A DNA stretch of 59,877 nt. Origin: Gammaproteobacteria bacterium. GTDB taxonomy: Bacteria; Pseudomonadota; Gammaproteobacteria; Arenicellales; UBA868. Every line of letters begins with the position of its first letter. Position 1 is the first letter of the stretch. The stretch covers positions 1 to 59,877 of the forward strand of contig JAAZZE010000008.1 of NCBI GenBank assembly GCA_014239255.1, written 5' to 3'. The translations under genes were made by a program, and so were the position numbers. Positions 1-9,351 of the stretch are shown here, one piece after another. The notes below the pieces were generated by a model. That model made no database searches and was not told where the DNA came from. It saw only the letters and a list, made by a program, of their open reading frames with translations.

Positions 1-62
1 GACTGAGAGGTCTAAATTTACTGGCTATTGACCGCAGTCAGCGCCCAGTGAACCAATGACGC

Positions 63-659
63 CTACAATACCAACATCAGCACGGCGATTCCGCCGTCGA
101 CGATCCGCCAGGTGCCAGGCCGGCTGAAGAGCGGTGCCAAACGCGTCGCACCAAAACCCAAGCCATAAAACCAGGCAGCCGATGCTAATACCGCGCCAAC
201 AGCAAACAGGGCTCGGTCGCCACTTGCGTAACGCGCAGCGACGCTACCCAGAACCACCACCGTATCGAGATACACATGGGGGTTTAGAAAAGTCAGGGCC
301 AGCGCACTCGAGATGACCCTGGCCAAACTACCCATCCTGGCTTCCCCCACCGTGGCAACCAGCGCTTGAGGCTTTGCCGCCCGCCTGAAAGATTGAATCG
401 CAAACACGATCAGATAAACGGCACCAGCCCAAGCCGTGAACCGTAGGATTAGTGCATCGGCCCGCAATATAGTGCCCAAACCTCCAGCGCCCAGAGTAAT
501 CAGCAGGGCATCGCCGGCAAGGCACACGGTGCAAACCACGAATACATGTTGACGAACGAGGCCCTGGCGCAGCACAAATGCGTTTTGGGCGCCGATAGCT
601 ACTATCAACGCACCGCCCAGGGTCAGCCCTTCCAGGATCGCCACCAGATTCACGAACAT
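63..659 (-). CDS. LysE/ArgO-family amino-acid exporter
   Basis: Probable inner-membrane exporter of basic amino acids (LysE/ArgO/RhtB superfamily). The 198-residue protein is nearly all hydrophobic with about six membrane segments, the usual size and shape of the family. The N-terminal GALIVAIGAQNAFVLRQGL stretch is the family signature, and an LTFLNPHVYLDTV motif typical of LysE/ArgO lies near residue 125. The ATG at 659 has an AGGAG only 1 nt upstream; a GTG at 653 would have the same AGGAG at 7 nt and may be the true start. It is divergent from the VWA gene with about 30-70 bp between starts. Export of Arg or Lys is inferred from family; no regulator gene is adjacent. Confidence 0.9.
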   Translation of the reverse strand: MFVNLVAILEGLTLGGALIVAIGAQNAFVLRQGLVRQHVFVVCTVCLAGDALLITLGAGGLGTILRADALILRFTAWAGAVYLIVFAIQSFRRAAKPQALVATVGEARMGSLARVISSALALTFLNPHVYLDTVVVLGSVAARYASGDRALFAVGAVLASAAWFYGLGFGATRLAPLFSRPGTWRIVDGGIAVLMLVL

Positions 660-690
660 ACTCCTTACGATAACTCCAGGCTACGATGAT

Positions 691-1446
691 ATGATTGTTT
701 CCTCATTCCGTTGCCGTTTTGTTTACGCCGTGGCTTCATCTCGAAAAAATTCTCTGCGCCAGTCCAACCGTCAAGCTGTGGACAGTTTCCTGCAGCAGGT
801 TCGTGCCCGCGCGCCTCTGGCGCCCCAGGGTGACCGAGGGCGACTGATTTTCGCGCTGGATGCCACTGCCAGCCGCGAACCGCTGTGGGATCGTGCCTGT
901 CATATACAGGCACAGATGTTCGAACAGACGGCAGCGCTGGGTGGGCTGGACATACAACTTGCCTACTACCGCGGCTACGGTGAATTCAAAACTGCCCCCT
1001 GGACATCTCGTGCTAACGAGTTGCTGTCAGTGATGACTGCCATTCGCTGTGGGGCTGGACAAACGCAAATCGCCCGAGTGTTGCAACACACCATAAAGCA
1101 GGCAACCCATGGCCAAGTCAATGCGCTGGTGTTCGTTGGCGATTGCGTGGAGGAGGACCCGGATAATCTGGCCCGCCTCGCTGGCCAACTGGGCATCCTC
1201 GCGGTACCGGTATTTCTGTTTCAGGACGGCAGTGATCCAGCAGCTACAAAAACCTTCACCCATATCGCCCAGTTGACTCGTGGGGCGCATTGTCGCTTTG
1301 ATGCCGCCAGTGCCGCTCAGTTACGCGACCTCTTGTGCGCCGTGGCTGTTTATGCTGCGGGTGGGCCTAAAGCGCTTCGGGAACTTGGCCGTAACCACGG
1401 TGGCGAAGCCTTGCGCCTGACCCGGCAACTTTACGGCGGACGCTGA
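691..1446 (+). CDS. VWA-domain protein of unknown function
   Basis: A von Willebrand factor type A-like protein. The MIDAS-type metal-site motif DxTxS is visible at about residues 57-61 (FALDATAS), followed by alternating strands and helices and a second acidic loop (FVGDCVEEDPDN) near residue 148. No signal peptide or membrane segment is obvious. The ATG at 691 lacks a convincing ribosome-binding site; a GTG at 730 (then ASSRKN) is a plausible alternative and would leave room for a promoter divergent from the LysE gene. It ends 2 bp before the J-domain gene, and pairing of this type of VWA protein with a J-domain protein suggests a joint role, perhaps chaperone-linked assembly. The function itself is not known. 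Confidence 0.75.
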   Translation: MIVSSFRCRFVYAVASSRKNSLRQSNRQAVDSFLQQVRARAPLAPQGDRGRLIFALDATASREPLWDRACHIQAQMFEQTAALGGLDIQLAYYRGYGEFKTAPWTSRANELLSVMTAIRCGAGQTQIARVLQHTIKQATHGQVNALVFVGDCVEEDPDNLARLAGQLGILAVPVFLFQDGSDPAATKTFTHIAQLTRGAHCRFDAASAAQLRDLLCAVAVYAAGGPKALRELGRNHGGEALRLTRQLYGGR

Positions 1447-1448
1447 TC

Positions 1449-2168
1449 TTGGCACGGGTATTCCTGGCGCTGGTCGCGCTGGTTGGCTTGATGTGGCTGG
1501 CATCCTGGCTGGGAAAGGCCAGCCCAGCCCAGCGTAGCCGTGCTCTGAAACTAATCGTACTGTACGGCGTGGCTGGAGCTTTGCTGCTTTTGGTGGTTAC
1601 CGGGCGAATTCCCTGGATGTTCGCAATCATCAGCGCAGCGGCCCCCTGGCTGCAGCGGCTACTGGTCGCACGGCAGGCGTGGCACCTGTTCAAAACCACC
1701 CGGGGCCCAAGCTCCGGCCAGGCGTCCCGGGTTGAGACCGAGATGCTGCGAATGACGCTAGACCATGATAGCGGTGAACTAAACGGGGAAGTCATCAGCG
1801 GCCCGTTTGCGGGCCGCGGGCTAGGTGATCTATCCAAAATACAGCTCCTGGACCTGTTGCAAGAATGTCGGGCCCGTGATGCTCAGTCTGCGGCACTGCT
1901 GGAAGCCTACCTTGACCGCACCCAGGGTGATTCCTGGCGCAACGAGGATGAAGTTGCTGGCCACACAACGCCGCCACAGGGGTCGATGTCAGAATCACAG
2001 GCAAGTGAGATTCTCGGTGTCACAACTGATGCCTCACGCAAGGAGGTCATCGAAGCACACCGACGGCTGATTCAACGCCTGCATACCGACCGTGGCGGCA
2101 CGGATTATCTTGCGGCTCTGGTCAATGAGGCACGTGATACCCTGACAAAAAGCCAGTCATCTTCATGA
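1449..2168 (+). CDS. membrane-anchored J-domain protein (Pam18/DjlA-like) with HTD instead of HPD
   Basis: Starts at TTG just after the VWA gene. Residues 1-70 hold two hydrophobic segments (about 4-20 and 35-50), so the protein is membrane-anchored. The C-terminal 55 residues form a degenerate J domain of the Pam18/Tim14 kind (ASEILGV... then RLIQRLHTDRGGTDYLAALVNEARDTL-like helices). J domains use a His-Pro-Asp loop to stimulate DnaK ATPase; here residues 212-214 read His-Thr-Asp (codon ACC at 2085-2087, one base from CCC). It may therefore be a poor or regulatory J protein. The last 4 bp overlap the start of the penicillin-binding protein gene, so translation is coupled. The hydrophilic centre (residues 85-175) is not recognised. 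Confidence 0.8.
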   Translation: MARVFLALVALVGLMWLASWLGKASPAQRSRALKLIVLYGVAGALLLLVVTGRIPWMFAIISAAAPWLQRLLVARQAWHLFKTTRGPSSGQASRVETEMLRMTLDHDSGELNGEVISGPFAGRGLGDLSKIQLLDLLQECRARDAQSAALLEAYLDRTQGDSWRNEDEVAGHTTPPQGSMSESQASEILGVTTDASRKEVIEAHRRLIQRLHTDRGGTDYLAALVNEARDTLTKSQSSS

Positions 2169-3421
2169 ACGAGCCTGTGCAGATCAAACTCCTGTCAAGC
2201 CGACGGCTGACTTTTGCCTGGCTGGTGCCCATGTGGCTTATGCTGCTTGTAGCAGGCCTTGTGGTCGCACCTCAAAACCTGGGCACCAAGTCCTGGCAAC
2301 GACAGGAGATCTGGGGCGTTGACCGGCCATTGGTACGTCATACCCTCGCACGCGCGATCAGCGCCAACCGCTACCCACAAAAAATTACGATCCGCCACGG
2401 CAATAAAAACTACCCCGCTACAATCCACTACACGCTCGATCCCGAACTGCAAAACACGGTTGCCCAAGTATTCAACCACTTCGACCCCGACTATGGTGTT
2501 TTTGTTGCACTGGACCCGAATAACGGTGAGATTCTGGCCCTGGTTGATCATCGGCGTGATGGGAACGACAGCGAAAACCTTGCACTGAAGGCCAGTTATC
2601 CTGCAGCCTCAGTATTCAAGATCATTACCGCAGCCGCAGCGATTGACATTGGAAAGGCTAACGCAAATACCGTGATTCCTTTTAATGGCAAAACCACGAG
2701 CCTTTACCGGAAAAACGTCCTGGAACACAAGGATAACCAGTGGACCCGGCGACTCCCCCTTTCCAGTGCCTTTGCCAAATCGGTCAACACTGTCTTCGCC
2801 CGACTCGGCGTGCGTTTCGTTGGTGGAAAAACACTCTTGGCCTATGCCGAGGCTTTCGGTTTTCGCCAGGGCCTGGGTGCTGACTTTACTCTCGAGACCA
2901 GTGCCATAGACCTGGATCCTACCGACGATTGGTCAATAGCCGAAACTGCAGCCGGCTATACACGGACCACCACCTTGTCACCAGTACACGGTGCTGTGAT
3001 AGCAGCCGCTGCCGTCAATGGTGGCCGTCGGGTTCAACCCACCCTCGTTCGAACCATTGTGGGTGAAGACGGCCTGATTCTCTATGAAGCTAAAACCACG
3101 ACCGGAAAGAGGATAGTCAAGGCAGACACGGCCAAGGAGTTGCAAAGCCTGATGCAACAGACCGTGATTAATGGCTCAGCACGCACCTCGTTCAAGAACT
3201 TCGCGCGCGGTACCATGGAGGCCGTTAACGTGGGCGGCAAAACTGGCAGCCTCACTGGAGAAACTCCAGCAGGGCGCTATGACTGGTTTGTCGGTTATGC
3301 TGAAAAAAACGGCCGCAAGCTGGCTTTCGCTGCCATGTGTATTAACCGAAAAGTCTGGTATGTAAAATCGGCCACTGTGGCACGCAAGGCAGTAGAGCAC
3401 TTTTTCCGGGAAACCGGCTAA
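2165..3421 (+). CDS. penicillin-binding protein, transpeptidase domain only
   Basis: A D,D-transpeptidase-type enzyme acting on periplasmic peptidoglycan. One N-terminal membrane anchor (about residues 15-37) is followed by a short linker and a transpeptidase domain with the three serine-enzyme motifs: SxxK at S149-K152 (SVFK), SxN at S206-N208 (SVN) and KTG at 359-361. At 418 residues it is shorter than PBP2 or PBP3 (about 570-630) because the N-terminal dimerisation region is missing, so it is a stand-alone transpeptidase of the PbpA/MrdA-like type. It overlaps the J-domain gene by 4 bp (ATGA), suggesting one operon with the VWA and J-domain genes. Whether it crosslinks glycan or acts in another role cannot be told from the sequence. 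Confidence 0.88.
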   Translation: MNEPVQIKLLSSRRLTFAWLVPMWLMLLVAGLVVAPQNLGTKSWQRQEIWGVDRPLVRHTLARAISANRYPQKITIRHGNKNYPATIHYTLDPELQNTVAQVFNHFDPDYGVFVALDPNNGEILALVDHRRDGNDSENLALKASYPAASVFKIITAAAAIDIGKANANTVIPFNGKTTSLYRKNVLEHKDNQWTRRLPLSSAFAKSVNTVFARLGVRFVGGKTLLAYAEAFGFRQGLGADFTLETSAIDLDPTDDWSIAETAAGYTRTTTLSPVHGAVIAAAAVNGGRRVQPTLVRTIVGEDGLILYEAKTTTGKRIVKADTAKELQSLMQQTVINGSARTSFKNFARGTMEAVNVGGKTGSLTGETPAGRYDWFVGYAEKNGRKLAFAAMCINRKVWYVKSATVARKAVEHFFRETG

Positions 3422-3466
3422 AACGGACAAAGAACACACGGCATTACCATTACCCGGGAGAATTGT

Positions 3467-4345
3467 TTGCAGCAATACCTTGAAGTCGTTCGCCGCGTTC
3501 TGGACTCGGGCCAGCGCAAAGCCAATCGCACAGGCGTCGATACTCTGTCAACATTCAATGTCAACTATCAGATTGATCTGCGTCAGGGATTTCCCCTTCT
3601 GACCACCAAGGAGATCTCCTGGAAAAACATTGTTGTCGAAAACCTCTGGTTTCTTTCCGGCGATACCCGTATCGACCTGCTGCGCCAACATGGGTGTCGT
3701 TTCTGGAATCCGTGGGCTGATGAAGACGGTAAAGTACCAAGCGCCTATGGTAATTTCTGGCGACATTTTCCGGTACACAACGATAATCAGACGAGCTTCA
3801 ACGATCAGATCAGCTGGGTAGTTGGCGAGCTGCGCAACAATCCCGACAGTCGTCGCCTGGTCGTATCAGCCTGGGCCCCGGGGAACGCCCAATCCAGCGC
3901 CCTGCCACCGTGCCACGCATTCTGGGTGCTCAATGTGCAGCGTGATGAAAGCGGTGCTCCGCTGCTGTGCCTGCATCTCACCCAACGCAGTTGCGATGTA
4001 GCGCTGGGACTGCCATATAACATCGCTGGATATGCCTTTTTACTGGAACTGATTTCCCGCTTCAGTGGAATCCCCGCCGGCTTTTTTGGACACACCCTGA
4101 TCGACGCACATATATACACGGCCAAAGCCGATGGCTCTATGGCCGAGTACGATCACGTTCCAGGACTCGAAGAACAACTTACGCGTGAGCCCCGGGCCCT
4201 GCCGCGCCTTGAAATCAGTCCCGATGTCCAGAATCTGGATGATGTCACGGCGGTGCTGGAAGCCGATACCGAATCCCTGCTGCAGACTTTCCGTCTGCAC
4301 GATTACCATCCGCATCCTGCGCTCACCTTTAAAGTCGCTGTCTAA
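3467..4345 (+). CDS. thyA: thymidylate synthase
   Basis: Converts dUMP and methylene-tetrahydrofolate to dTMP and dihydrofolate in the cytoplasm. The catalytic Cys is C149 in LPPCHAFW. The phosphate-binding RRLVVSAW motif (about 129-136), the QRSCDVALGLPYNIAGYA substrate loop and the C-terminal LTFKVAV tail are all present. At 292 residues it is slightly longer than E. coli ThyA (264). It starts at TTG with GGGAG 6-7 nt upstream; no closer ATG is in frame. folA follows after 5 bp, which pairs the enzyme that makes dihydrofolate with the one that recycles it. Confidence 0.97.
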   Translation: MQQYLEVVRRVLDSGQRKANRTGVDTLSTFNVNYQIDLRQGFPLLTTKEISWKNIVVENLWFLSGDTRIDLLRQHGCRFWNPWADEDGKVPSAYGNFWRHFPVHNDNQTSFNDQISWVVGELRNNPDSRRLVVSAWAPGNAQSSALPPCHAFWVLNVQRDESGAPLLCLHLTQRSCDVALGLPYNIAGYAFLLELISRFSGIPAGFFGHTLIDAHIYTAKADGSMAEYDHVPGLEEQLTREPRALPRLEISPDVQNLDDVTAVLEADTESLLQTFRLHDYHPHPALTFKVAV

Positions 4346-4350
4346 CGCGC

Positions 4351-4839
4351 ATGTCGCCAGCTGAGGGGAAACCCACGCGAGCGGCTATTGTCGCCATGAA
4401 CGCAGCGCGAGTCATTGGGCATGACGGCACGCTGCCATGGCATTACTCTGAAGACCTCAAACGCTTCAAACGCCTGACCACCGGCAGCACCATCGTGATG
4501 GGCCGAAACACTTTTGAGTCCATCGGCAGCAAACCCCTACCCAAACGTGACAACCGGGTAGTGACGCGATCGCATTTTGATAACGTCGACTGCTTTACGT
4601 CACTCGAATCCGCTATCACGGATTGTCCGGGAGACATCTGGTTCATCGGTGGCGCCAAACTCTACGAAGCTGCGCTTGGTTACTGCGACTTCATTGATGT
4701 GATGTGGGTGCCGGATGAGGTCACGGGTGATGATCTCGTCTATTTTCCAGAGCTACCTCCATCGGACTGGCGGGCTGGTTCCAAAACCCCGCTCGCGGAA
4801 GATAACCGATTGATTAGCCAGCGGTTCTACCGTCGGTAG
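4351..4839 (+). CDS. folA: dihydrofolate reductase
   Basis: NADPH-dependent reduction of dihydrofolate to tetrahydrofolate. The N-terminal AIVAMNAARVIGHDGTLPWH segment contains the substrate and Met20-loop region, DLKRFKRLTTGSTIVMGRNTFESIG is the cofactor-binding hallmark, and WFIGGAKLYEAAL is the conserved GG-containing NADPH loop. The 162-residue length is normal. It sits 5 bp after thyA and 2 bp before uvrD, so the three are probably cotranscribed. Cotranscription with thyA is common and balances folate oxidation and reduction. Confidence 0.97.
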   Translation: MSPAEGKPTRAAIVAMNAARVIGHDGTLPWHYSEDLKRFKRLTTGSTIVMGRNTFESIGSKPLPKRDNRVVTRSHFDNVDCFTSLESAITDCPGDIWFIGGAKLYEAALGYCDFIDVMWVPDEVTGDDLVYFPELPPSDWRAGSKTPLAEDNRLISQRFYRR

Positions 4840-4841
4840 CG

Positions 4842-7025
4842 ATGGACGTCTCTAAAATTTTCGACGCCCTGAACGACCCGCAGCGCGAGGCCGTGGGTGC
4901 CCCACCCGGACCCATGCTGGTGTTGGCTGGTGCTGGCAGCGGAAAAACGCGGGTATTAACCTACCGGATCGCGTATCTCGTACAGGCACTTGAGGTCTCC
5001 CCCTACTCGATCCTGGCAGTGACCTTTACCAACAAGGCCGCCAACGAAATGCGAAAACGCATCGAGGGTTTTTTAGGCTTTTCGGTGCGGGGGATGTGGA
5101 TCGGGACTTTTCACGGCCTGTCACACCGCATCCTGCGAGACCATCATGAACTCGCAGGGCTGCCGAAGGGATTTGAGATCCTGGATTCAGACGATCAGTA
5201 CCGCGTCATCCGGCGTGCCCTAAAAGAGCTCAATCTAGACGAGGGCTACTGGCCACCACGCCAAATCCAGTGGTTTATCAACAGCCAAAAAGAAGAAGGT
5301 CGGCGGGCGACTCAGGTTCAGGACAATGGAGACAGTCACCAACAGACCCTCATCCGGGTGTATACCCATTACGAGGAAACCTGCCAACGTCTTGGGCTAG
5401 TCGATTTTGCGGAACTGCTGCTGCGCACCCTCGAACTTCTGGAACAAACACCGTCGCTGCTGGACAACTACCAGCAGCGCTTTCAGCACATCCTGGTAGA
5501 TGAATTCCAGGACAGCAACGCCATTCAATACCGCTGGCTCAAACTGCTGGCCGAGGCCCATGCGCAGATCACCGCCGTCGGAGATGACGATCAGTCGATC
5601 TACGGCTGGCGGGGTGCGCGGGTCGAGAACATGAACCAACTACAGCAGGATTTCTCCGGCACCCAGGTAATCCGGCTCGAACAGAACTATCGCTCTAGTG
5701 GCAATATCCTGAATGCGGCAAACGCGGTCATCGACCAGAACACCGGACGCCTCGGTAAAAACCTCTGGACCGAGGGCGAGGACGGGGAACCCATCAGGGT
5801 TTACGGGGCGATGGACGAACTGGATGAAGGACGCTTTGTCATCGATCGAATTCAGGCGTGGCAGGGCCAAGGCCGGCGCCGTGACAGCATCGGCATTTTG
5901 TATCGCTCCAATGCGCAGTCGCGCGTTTTTGAAGAACTCCTGCTGTCCCAGGGGATTCCGTACCGGGTGTACGGCGGACTGCGCTTTTTTGAGCGCGCCG
6001 AGATCAAGGACGCCTTGGCTTACCTGCGGCTCGTGACCAACCGTGACTCCGACCCTGCTTTCGAGCGGGTGGTTAACGTACCGCCACGCGGCATTGGCGC
6101 GCGCACTGTCGAGATCGTACGTCAGCAGGCCCGCACTGACCGCACCTCACTGTGGACCGGCGCACAATCCTTATGCGCATCCGATGCCCTGCCGGGCCGA
6201 GCCAAAAGCGCGTTGAGCGCCTTCATTTCCCTGATTGAACAACTGGCACGGGACGCCGCCGATCATGACCTGCCGGAAAAAATCGATCTCGCCATCAGCC
6301 GCAGCGGTCTTATAGACCATTACCGCAAAGAACGCGGCGAAAAAGCCATCACGCGCGTTGAAAACCTTGAAGAGCTCGTCAGCGCCGGGCGCAACTTTGA
6401 AACCGAGGCAGAAGAAGACGACACCCTCGATGAGCTCTCGAATTTTCTCGCTCACGCAGCGCTTGAAGCCGGTGAGGGCCAAGCGGCCGAGTGGGAGGAC
6501 TGCGTGCAGCTGATGAGCCTGCACTCCGCAAAAGGCCTCGAGTTCCCGCTGGTGTTTTTGTGCGGCATGGAAGAAGGGCTCTTCCCCCATCAGCGCTCCA
6601 TCGATGAGCCCGGCGGTCTCGAAGAAGAGCGCCGGCTCTGTTATGTGGGCATGACCCGCGCCATGGAGCAGCTGTATCTCACCTGCGCCGAAGTACGCCG
6701 CCTTTATGGCCGCGATAACGCGACAAGTCCCTCGCGTTTTCTATCAGAGATTCCGGAAGGTCTGATGGAGGATGTCCGTGCCGGCGCCGGGCTTCGCACC
6801 CGCGCCGTCAAAAAAACCAATCCCAATATTGCTCACATCAACAAGGCCAACGGTAGCTCACCTACGGCATTACGCCTTGGCGCCACCGTCCAGCACAAGA
6901 AATTCGGACTTGGCACCGTGGTGATGATCGAGGGTCAGGGCGAGCACGCAAGAGTGCAGGTCCAGTTTGAGCAAGCCGGCAGTAAATGGCTGGTCTTAGC
7001 CTACGCCAATCTCGAGCCGGCCTGA
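4842..7025 (+). CDS. uvrD: DNA helicase II (UvrD)
   Basis: ATP-dependent 3'-5' superfamily 1A helicase for nucleotide excision and mismatch repair. Visible motifs in order: Walker A AGAGSGKT (about residue 30), motif Ia TFTNKAANEMRKR, Walker B DEFQDSN, motif III GDDDQSIYGWRGA, motif IV region QNYRSS, motif V LMSLHSAKGLEF and motif VI RRLCYVGMTRA. The C-terminal 50 residues form a small Tudor-like fold (GATVQHKKFGLGTVV...), as in E. coli UvrD. The 727-residue length matches UvrD (720) better than Rep (673). It starts 2 bp after folA. It converges with the molybdoenzyme gene at the left edge of the catabolic island. Confidence 0.97.
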   Translation: MDVSKIFDALNDPQREAVGAPPGPMLVLAGAGSGKTRVLTYRIAYLVQALEVSPYSILAVTFTNKAANEMRKRIEGFLGFSVRGMWIGTFHGLSHRILRDHHELAGLPKGFEILDSDDQYRVIRRALKELNLDEGYWPPRQIQWFINSQKEEGRRATQVQDNGDSHQQTLIRVYTHYEETCQRLGLVDFAELLLRTLELLEQTPSLLDNYQQRFQHILVDEFQDSNAIQYRWLKLLAEAHAQITAVGDDDQSIYGWRGARVENMNQLQQDFSGTQVIRLEQNYRSSGNILNAANAVIDQNTGRLGKNLWTEGEDGEPIRVYGAMDELDEGRFVIDRIQAWQGQGRRRDSIGILYRSNAQSRVFEELLLSQGIPYRVYGGLRFFERAEIKDALAYLRLVTNRDSDPAFERVVNVPPRGIGARTVEIVRQQARTDRTSLWTGAQSLCASDALPGRAKSALSAFISLIEQLARDAADHDLPEKIDLAISRSGLIDHYRKERGEKAITRVENLEELVSAGRNFETEAEEDDTLDELSNFLAHAALEAGEGQAAEWEDCVQLMSLHSAKGLEFPLVFLCGMEEGLFPHQRSIDEPGGLEEERRLCYVGMTRAMEQLYLTCAEVRRLYGRDNATSPSRFLSEIPEGLMEDVRAGAGLRTRAVKKTNPNIAHINKANGSSPTALRLGATVQHKKFGLGTVVMIEGQGEHARVQVQFEQAGSKWLVLAYANLEPA

Positions 7026-7070
7026 TCGCAACGCTAATTCTGGCGAACGCCTAACTCCAAGAAAGACGCG

Positions 7071-9338
7071 CTATTGAGGGGCATATTCTGTTCCCTCGGG
7101 CTCAATATCGACGAGGCAAGAATGTGCGATGGGGCCTTGGCCGAGCTTGGATGTGCCTTTGTCGAGGCAGAGTACGTTGGGATTGCCTTGTCGGCACAAT
7201 CCCGTGTCGCCCTTTATATCCACCCAAGCGCCGGTGCTGATCTGGATCACACCTTGACGGATGTCTTCTGAAAGAACTGCCGCGCAGAGGCAGGCCCCGC
7301 GGCGGTTGAACACTCTGATGATATCGTGCTGTCTGATCCCTCGCGTAGCGGCATCTGCAGGGTGCAACAGGGCGGGTTCATATCCGGCGATGCGATCTGC
7401 CTGAGAAATCCGCCCACAATCAAGTTGGCTATGCAGTTTGTTTTTCGGCTGGTTGGAGATCAGGTGCAGCTGTCCTTTCCTGGCATGTCCCAGCCATTCC
7501 GCCGGGTCCATCCAGATTGGGTGGCCGGAACAATCGCCATAACCAAAACCCGCGATCCGTTCCGAAAATATCTCAATCTTGCCACTTGGCGTACGAAGCT
7601 TGTGCGCCTCCGGATCAGCTCTGAAATCTTCAAGCATGACGTGCGGTGCTTCCGGCACAGGCAGCTTGTGCCAGCCTTTGGCACGTAATTGATCAAACGG
7701 CGGCAGTTCAACCTTGGCCTGCGCGGCGGATTGGCGTGAGGCATCGTAAAGCCACCTGATCCACTCCCCGGCATCGCGCCCCTCGGTATACGTTTCTTCG
7801 ATGCCCAGATGTTGGGCGATACCCCGGAAAATATCGTAGTCGTCTCGCGCCTGTCCTGCGGGCGCCACCGCCTGATCCATCATCACCAGATAGGGATCGC
7901 GTGGCGACAGGTTAATGTCATTACGTTCCAGCGGTGTGGTGCAGGGCAGGACAATATCAGCGTGTTGCGCGAGGGCGTTCCAACACCAATCGTTGACGAT
8001 CACCGTTTCGGGCCTGGCCCAGGCACGGCGCAGACGGTTCAGGTCCTGGTGGTGATGGAACGGGTTGCCACCGGCCCACCAGACTAACCGCGTGTCGGGA
8101 TAGGTGTGGGTTTTACCGTTGTAATCAAATGAGCCGCCGGGACTTTCCAAAAGGTCCGTAATGCGCGCCACGGGGATGAAAGTTTTGACCTTGTTGTGTC
8201 CCTGTGGCAGCGCCTGAAACCGGGGTGACGCACGCTCCAGCCCGACGGTATTTGTTGCACCATAGCCAAATCCGATACCACCACCAGGCAGACCAATCTG
8301 CCCCAGCATGGCGGCCAGGACCGTGCCCAGCCAGAACGGTTGTTCGCCGTGATCTTGCCGGGTCAGCGCCCAGGCAACCGAGATCATCGTACGCCCCCCG
8401 GCCATTCGGCGCGCCAGATTGCAGATTGTTTCAGCGGATAGTTCGCAGATGTCAGCGGCCCAATCTGCGGTTTTGGCAACGCCATCGGTCTCGCCGGTCA
8501 GATATGCTGCAAATTCGTCAAAACCAACCGTACAACGGTCGAGAAATGTGCGGTCTGCCAAATCTTCGCTCAATAAAACATACGCCAGGCCGATCATCAG
8601 CGCGGCATCGGTTGATGGTCGGGGCGCCAGCCAATCTGCCTCAAGTGCCTCTGGAATATCTGATCTGAGTGGCGAGATGTTGATGAAATCAACGCCAGCA
8701 GCTTTTGCTTCCAGTAAGGCGGGGCCGGTACGGTGCGCGCCCACCCCGCCTTGTCCAACGACTGCGTTTTTGAGCGGCAGCCCGCCAAAAGCCACCATCA
8801 GATCGCAATCATTGATAATTGATTGCCAGCTGGTCGCGCCGTAGATGAACTCCGCACCGCCCAGCACATGCGGCAGGATCACTTCGCCAGCGGCCAAGCT
8901 GTAGGTGTTTACCGATTTGGTAAAACCACCCATGAGGTTCAAAAACCGCTTAAGGTGGCCTTGCGCATGGTGGAACCTCCCCGCGCTGGCCCAGCCATAG
9001 GACCCGGCAAAGATGCTTTCGTTGCCATGGGTGTCGATCACGCGGCGCAATTCTGTGGCAACCAGGCGCTCGGCCTCGTCCCAGCCGAGCTCGACAAAAT
9101 CATCCTTGCCGCGCAACGCGCCTGCCGTGCCCGGACCACCCTCCAGCCAGCTTTTGCGCACCATCGGGGCGGTGATCCGGTCAGGGCCGTTCAGCACACC
9201 AACATAGCCTTGCCCAATGGGGGATGGATCAGGATCTTCCTCGAACGGATGCAGGGCCACAACCTCATCATCCCGTGTCTCAACCCGATAGGTACCCCAG
9301 TGGAAGCTGGTCAGCGGGTATACATCACGATTTGTCAA
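7071..9338 (-). CDS. cytoplasmic DMSO-reductase-family molybdoenzyme (BisC/DMSO reductase-like)
   Basis: Bis-MGD molybdoenzyme of the DMSO/TMAO/biotin sulfoxide reductase group, 755 residues. Residues Y114 and W116 in GSYGWASAGR and S147 in NTYSLAAGEV fall at the same numbers as the active-site Tyr, Trp and Mo-ligating Ser of periplasmic DMSO reductase. TMAO reductases are known to lack that Tyr, so a sulfoxide substrate is favoured (inference). There is no twin-arginine signal and no iron-sulfur CxxC motif at the N terminus, so it should be cytoplasmic and fed by a soluble donor, like BisC. It starts at TTG (9338) with an AAGGATCAGG-like site upstream. It lies directly after a broken thiolase gene and ends the minus-strand catabolic operon. 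Confidence 0.88.
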   Translation of the reverse strand: MTNRDVYPLTSFHWGTYRVETRDDEVVALHPFEEDPDPSPIGQGYVGVLNGPDRITAPMVRKSWLEGGPGTAGALRGKDDFVELGWDEAERLVATELRRVIDTHGNESIFAGSYGWASAGRFHHAQGHLKRFLNLMGGFTKSVNTYSLAAGEVILPHVLGGAEFIYGATSWQSIINDCDLMVAFGGLPLKNAVVGQGGVGAHRTGPALLEAKAAGVDFINISPLRSDIPEALEADWLAPRPSTDAALMIGLAYVLLSEDLADRTFLDRCTVGFDEFAAYLTGETDGVAKTADWAADICELSAETICNLARRMAGGRTMISVAWALTRQDHGEQPFWLGTVLAAMLGQIGLPGGGIGFGYGATNTVGLERASPRFQALPQGHNKVKTFIPVARITDLLESPGGSFDYNGKTHTYPDTRLVWWAGGNPFHHHQDLNRLRRAWARPETVIVNDWCWNALAQHADIVLPCTTPLERNDINLSPRDPYLVMMDQAVAPAGQARDDYDIFRGIAQHLGIEETYTEGRDAGEWIRWLYDASRQSAAQAKVELPPFDQLRAKGWHKLPVPEAPHVMLEDFRADPEAHKLRTPSGKIEIFSERIAGFGYGDCSGHPIWMDPAEWLGHARKGQLHLISNQPKNKLHSQLDCGRISQADRIAGYEPALLHPADAATRGIRQHDIIRVFNRRGACLCAAVLSEDIRQGVIQISTGAWVDIKGDTGLCRQGNPNVLCLDKGTSKLGQGPIAHSCLVDIEPEGTEYAPQ

Positions 9339-9351
9339 AACCTGATCCTTT

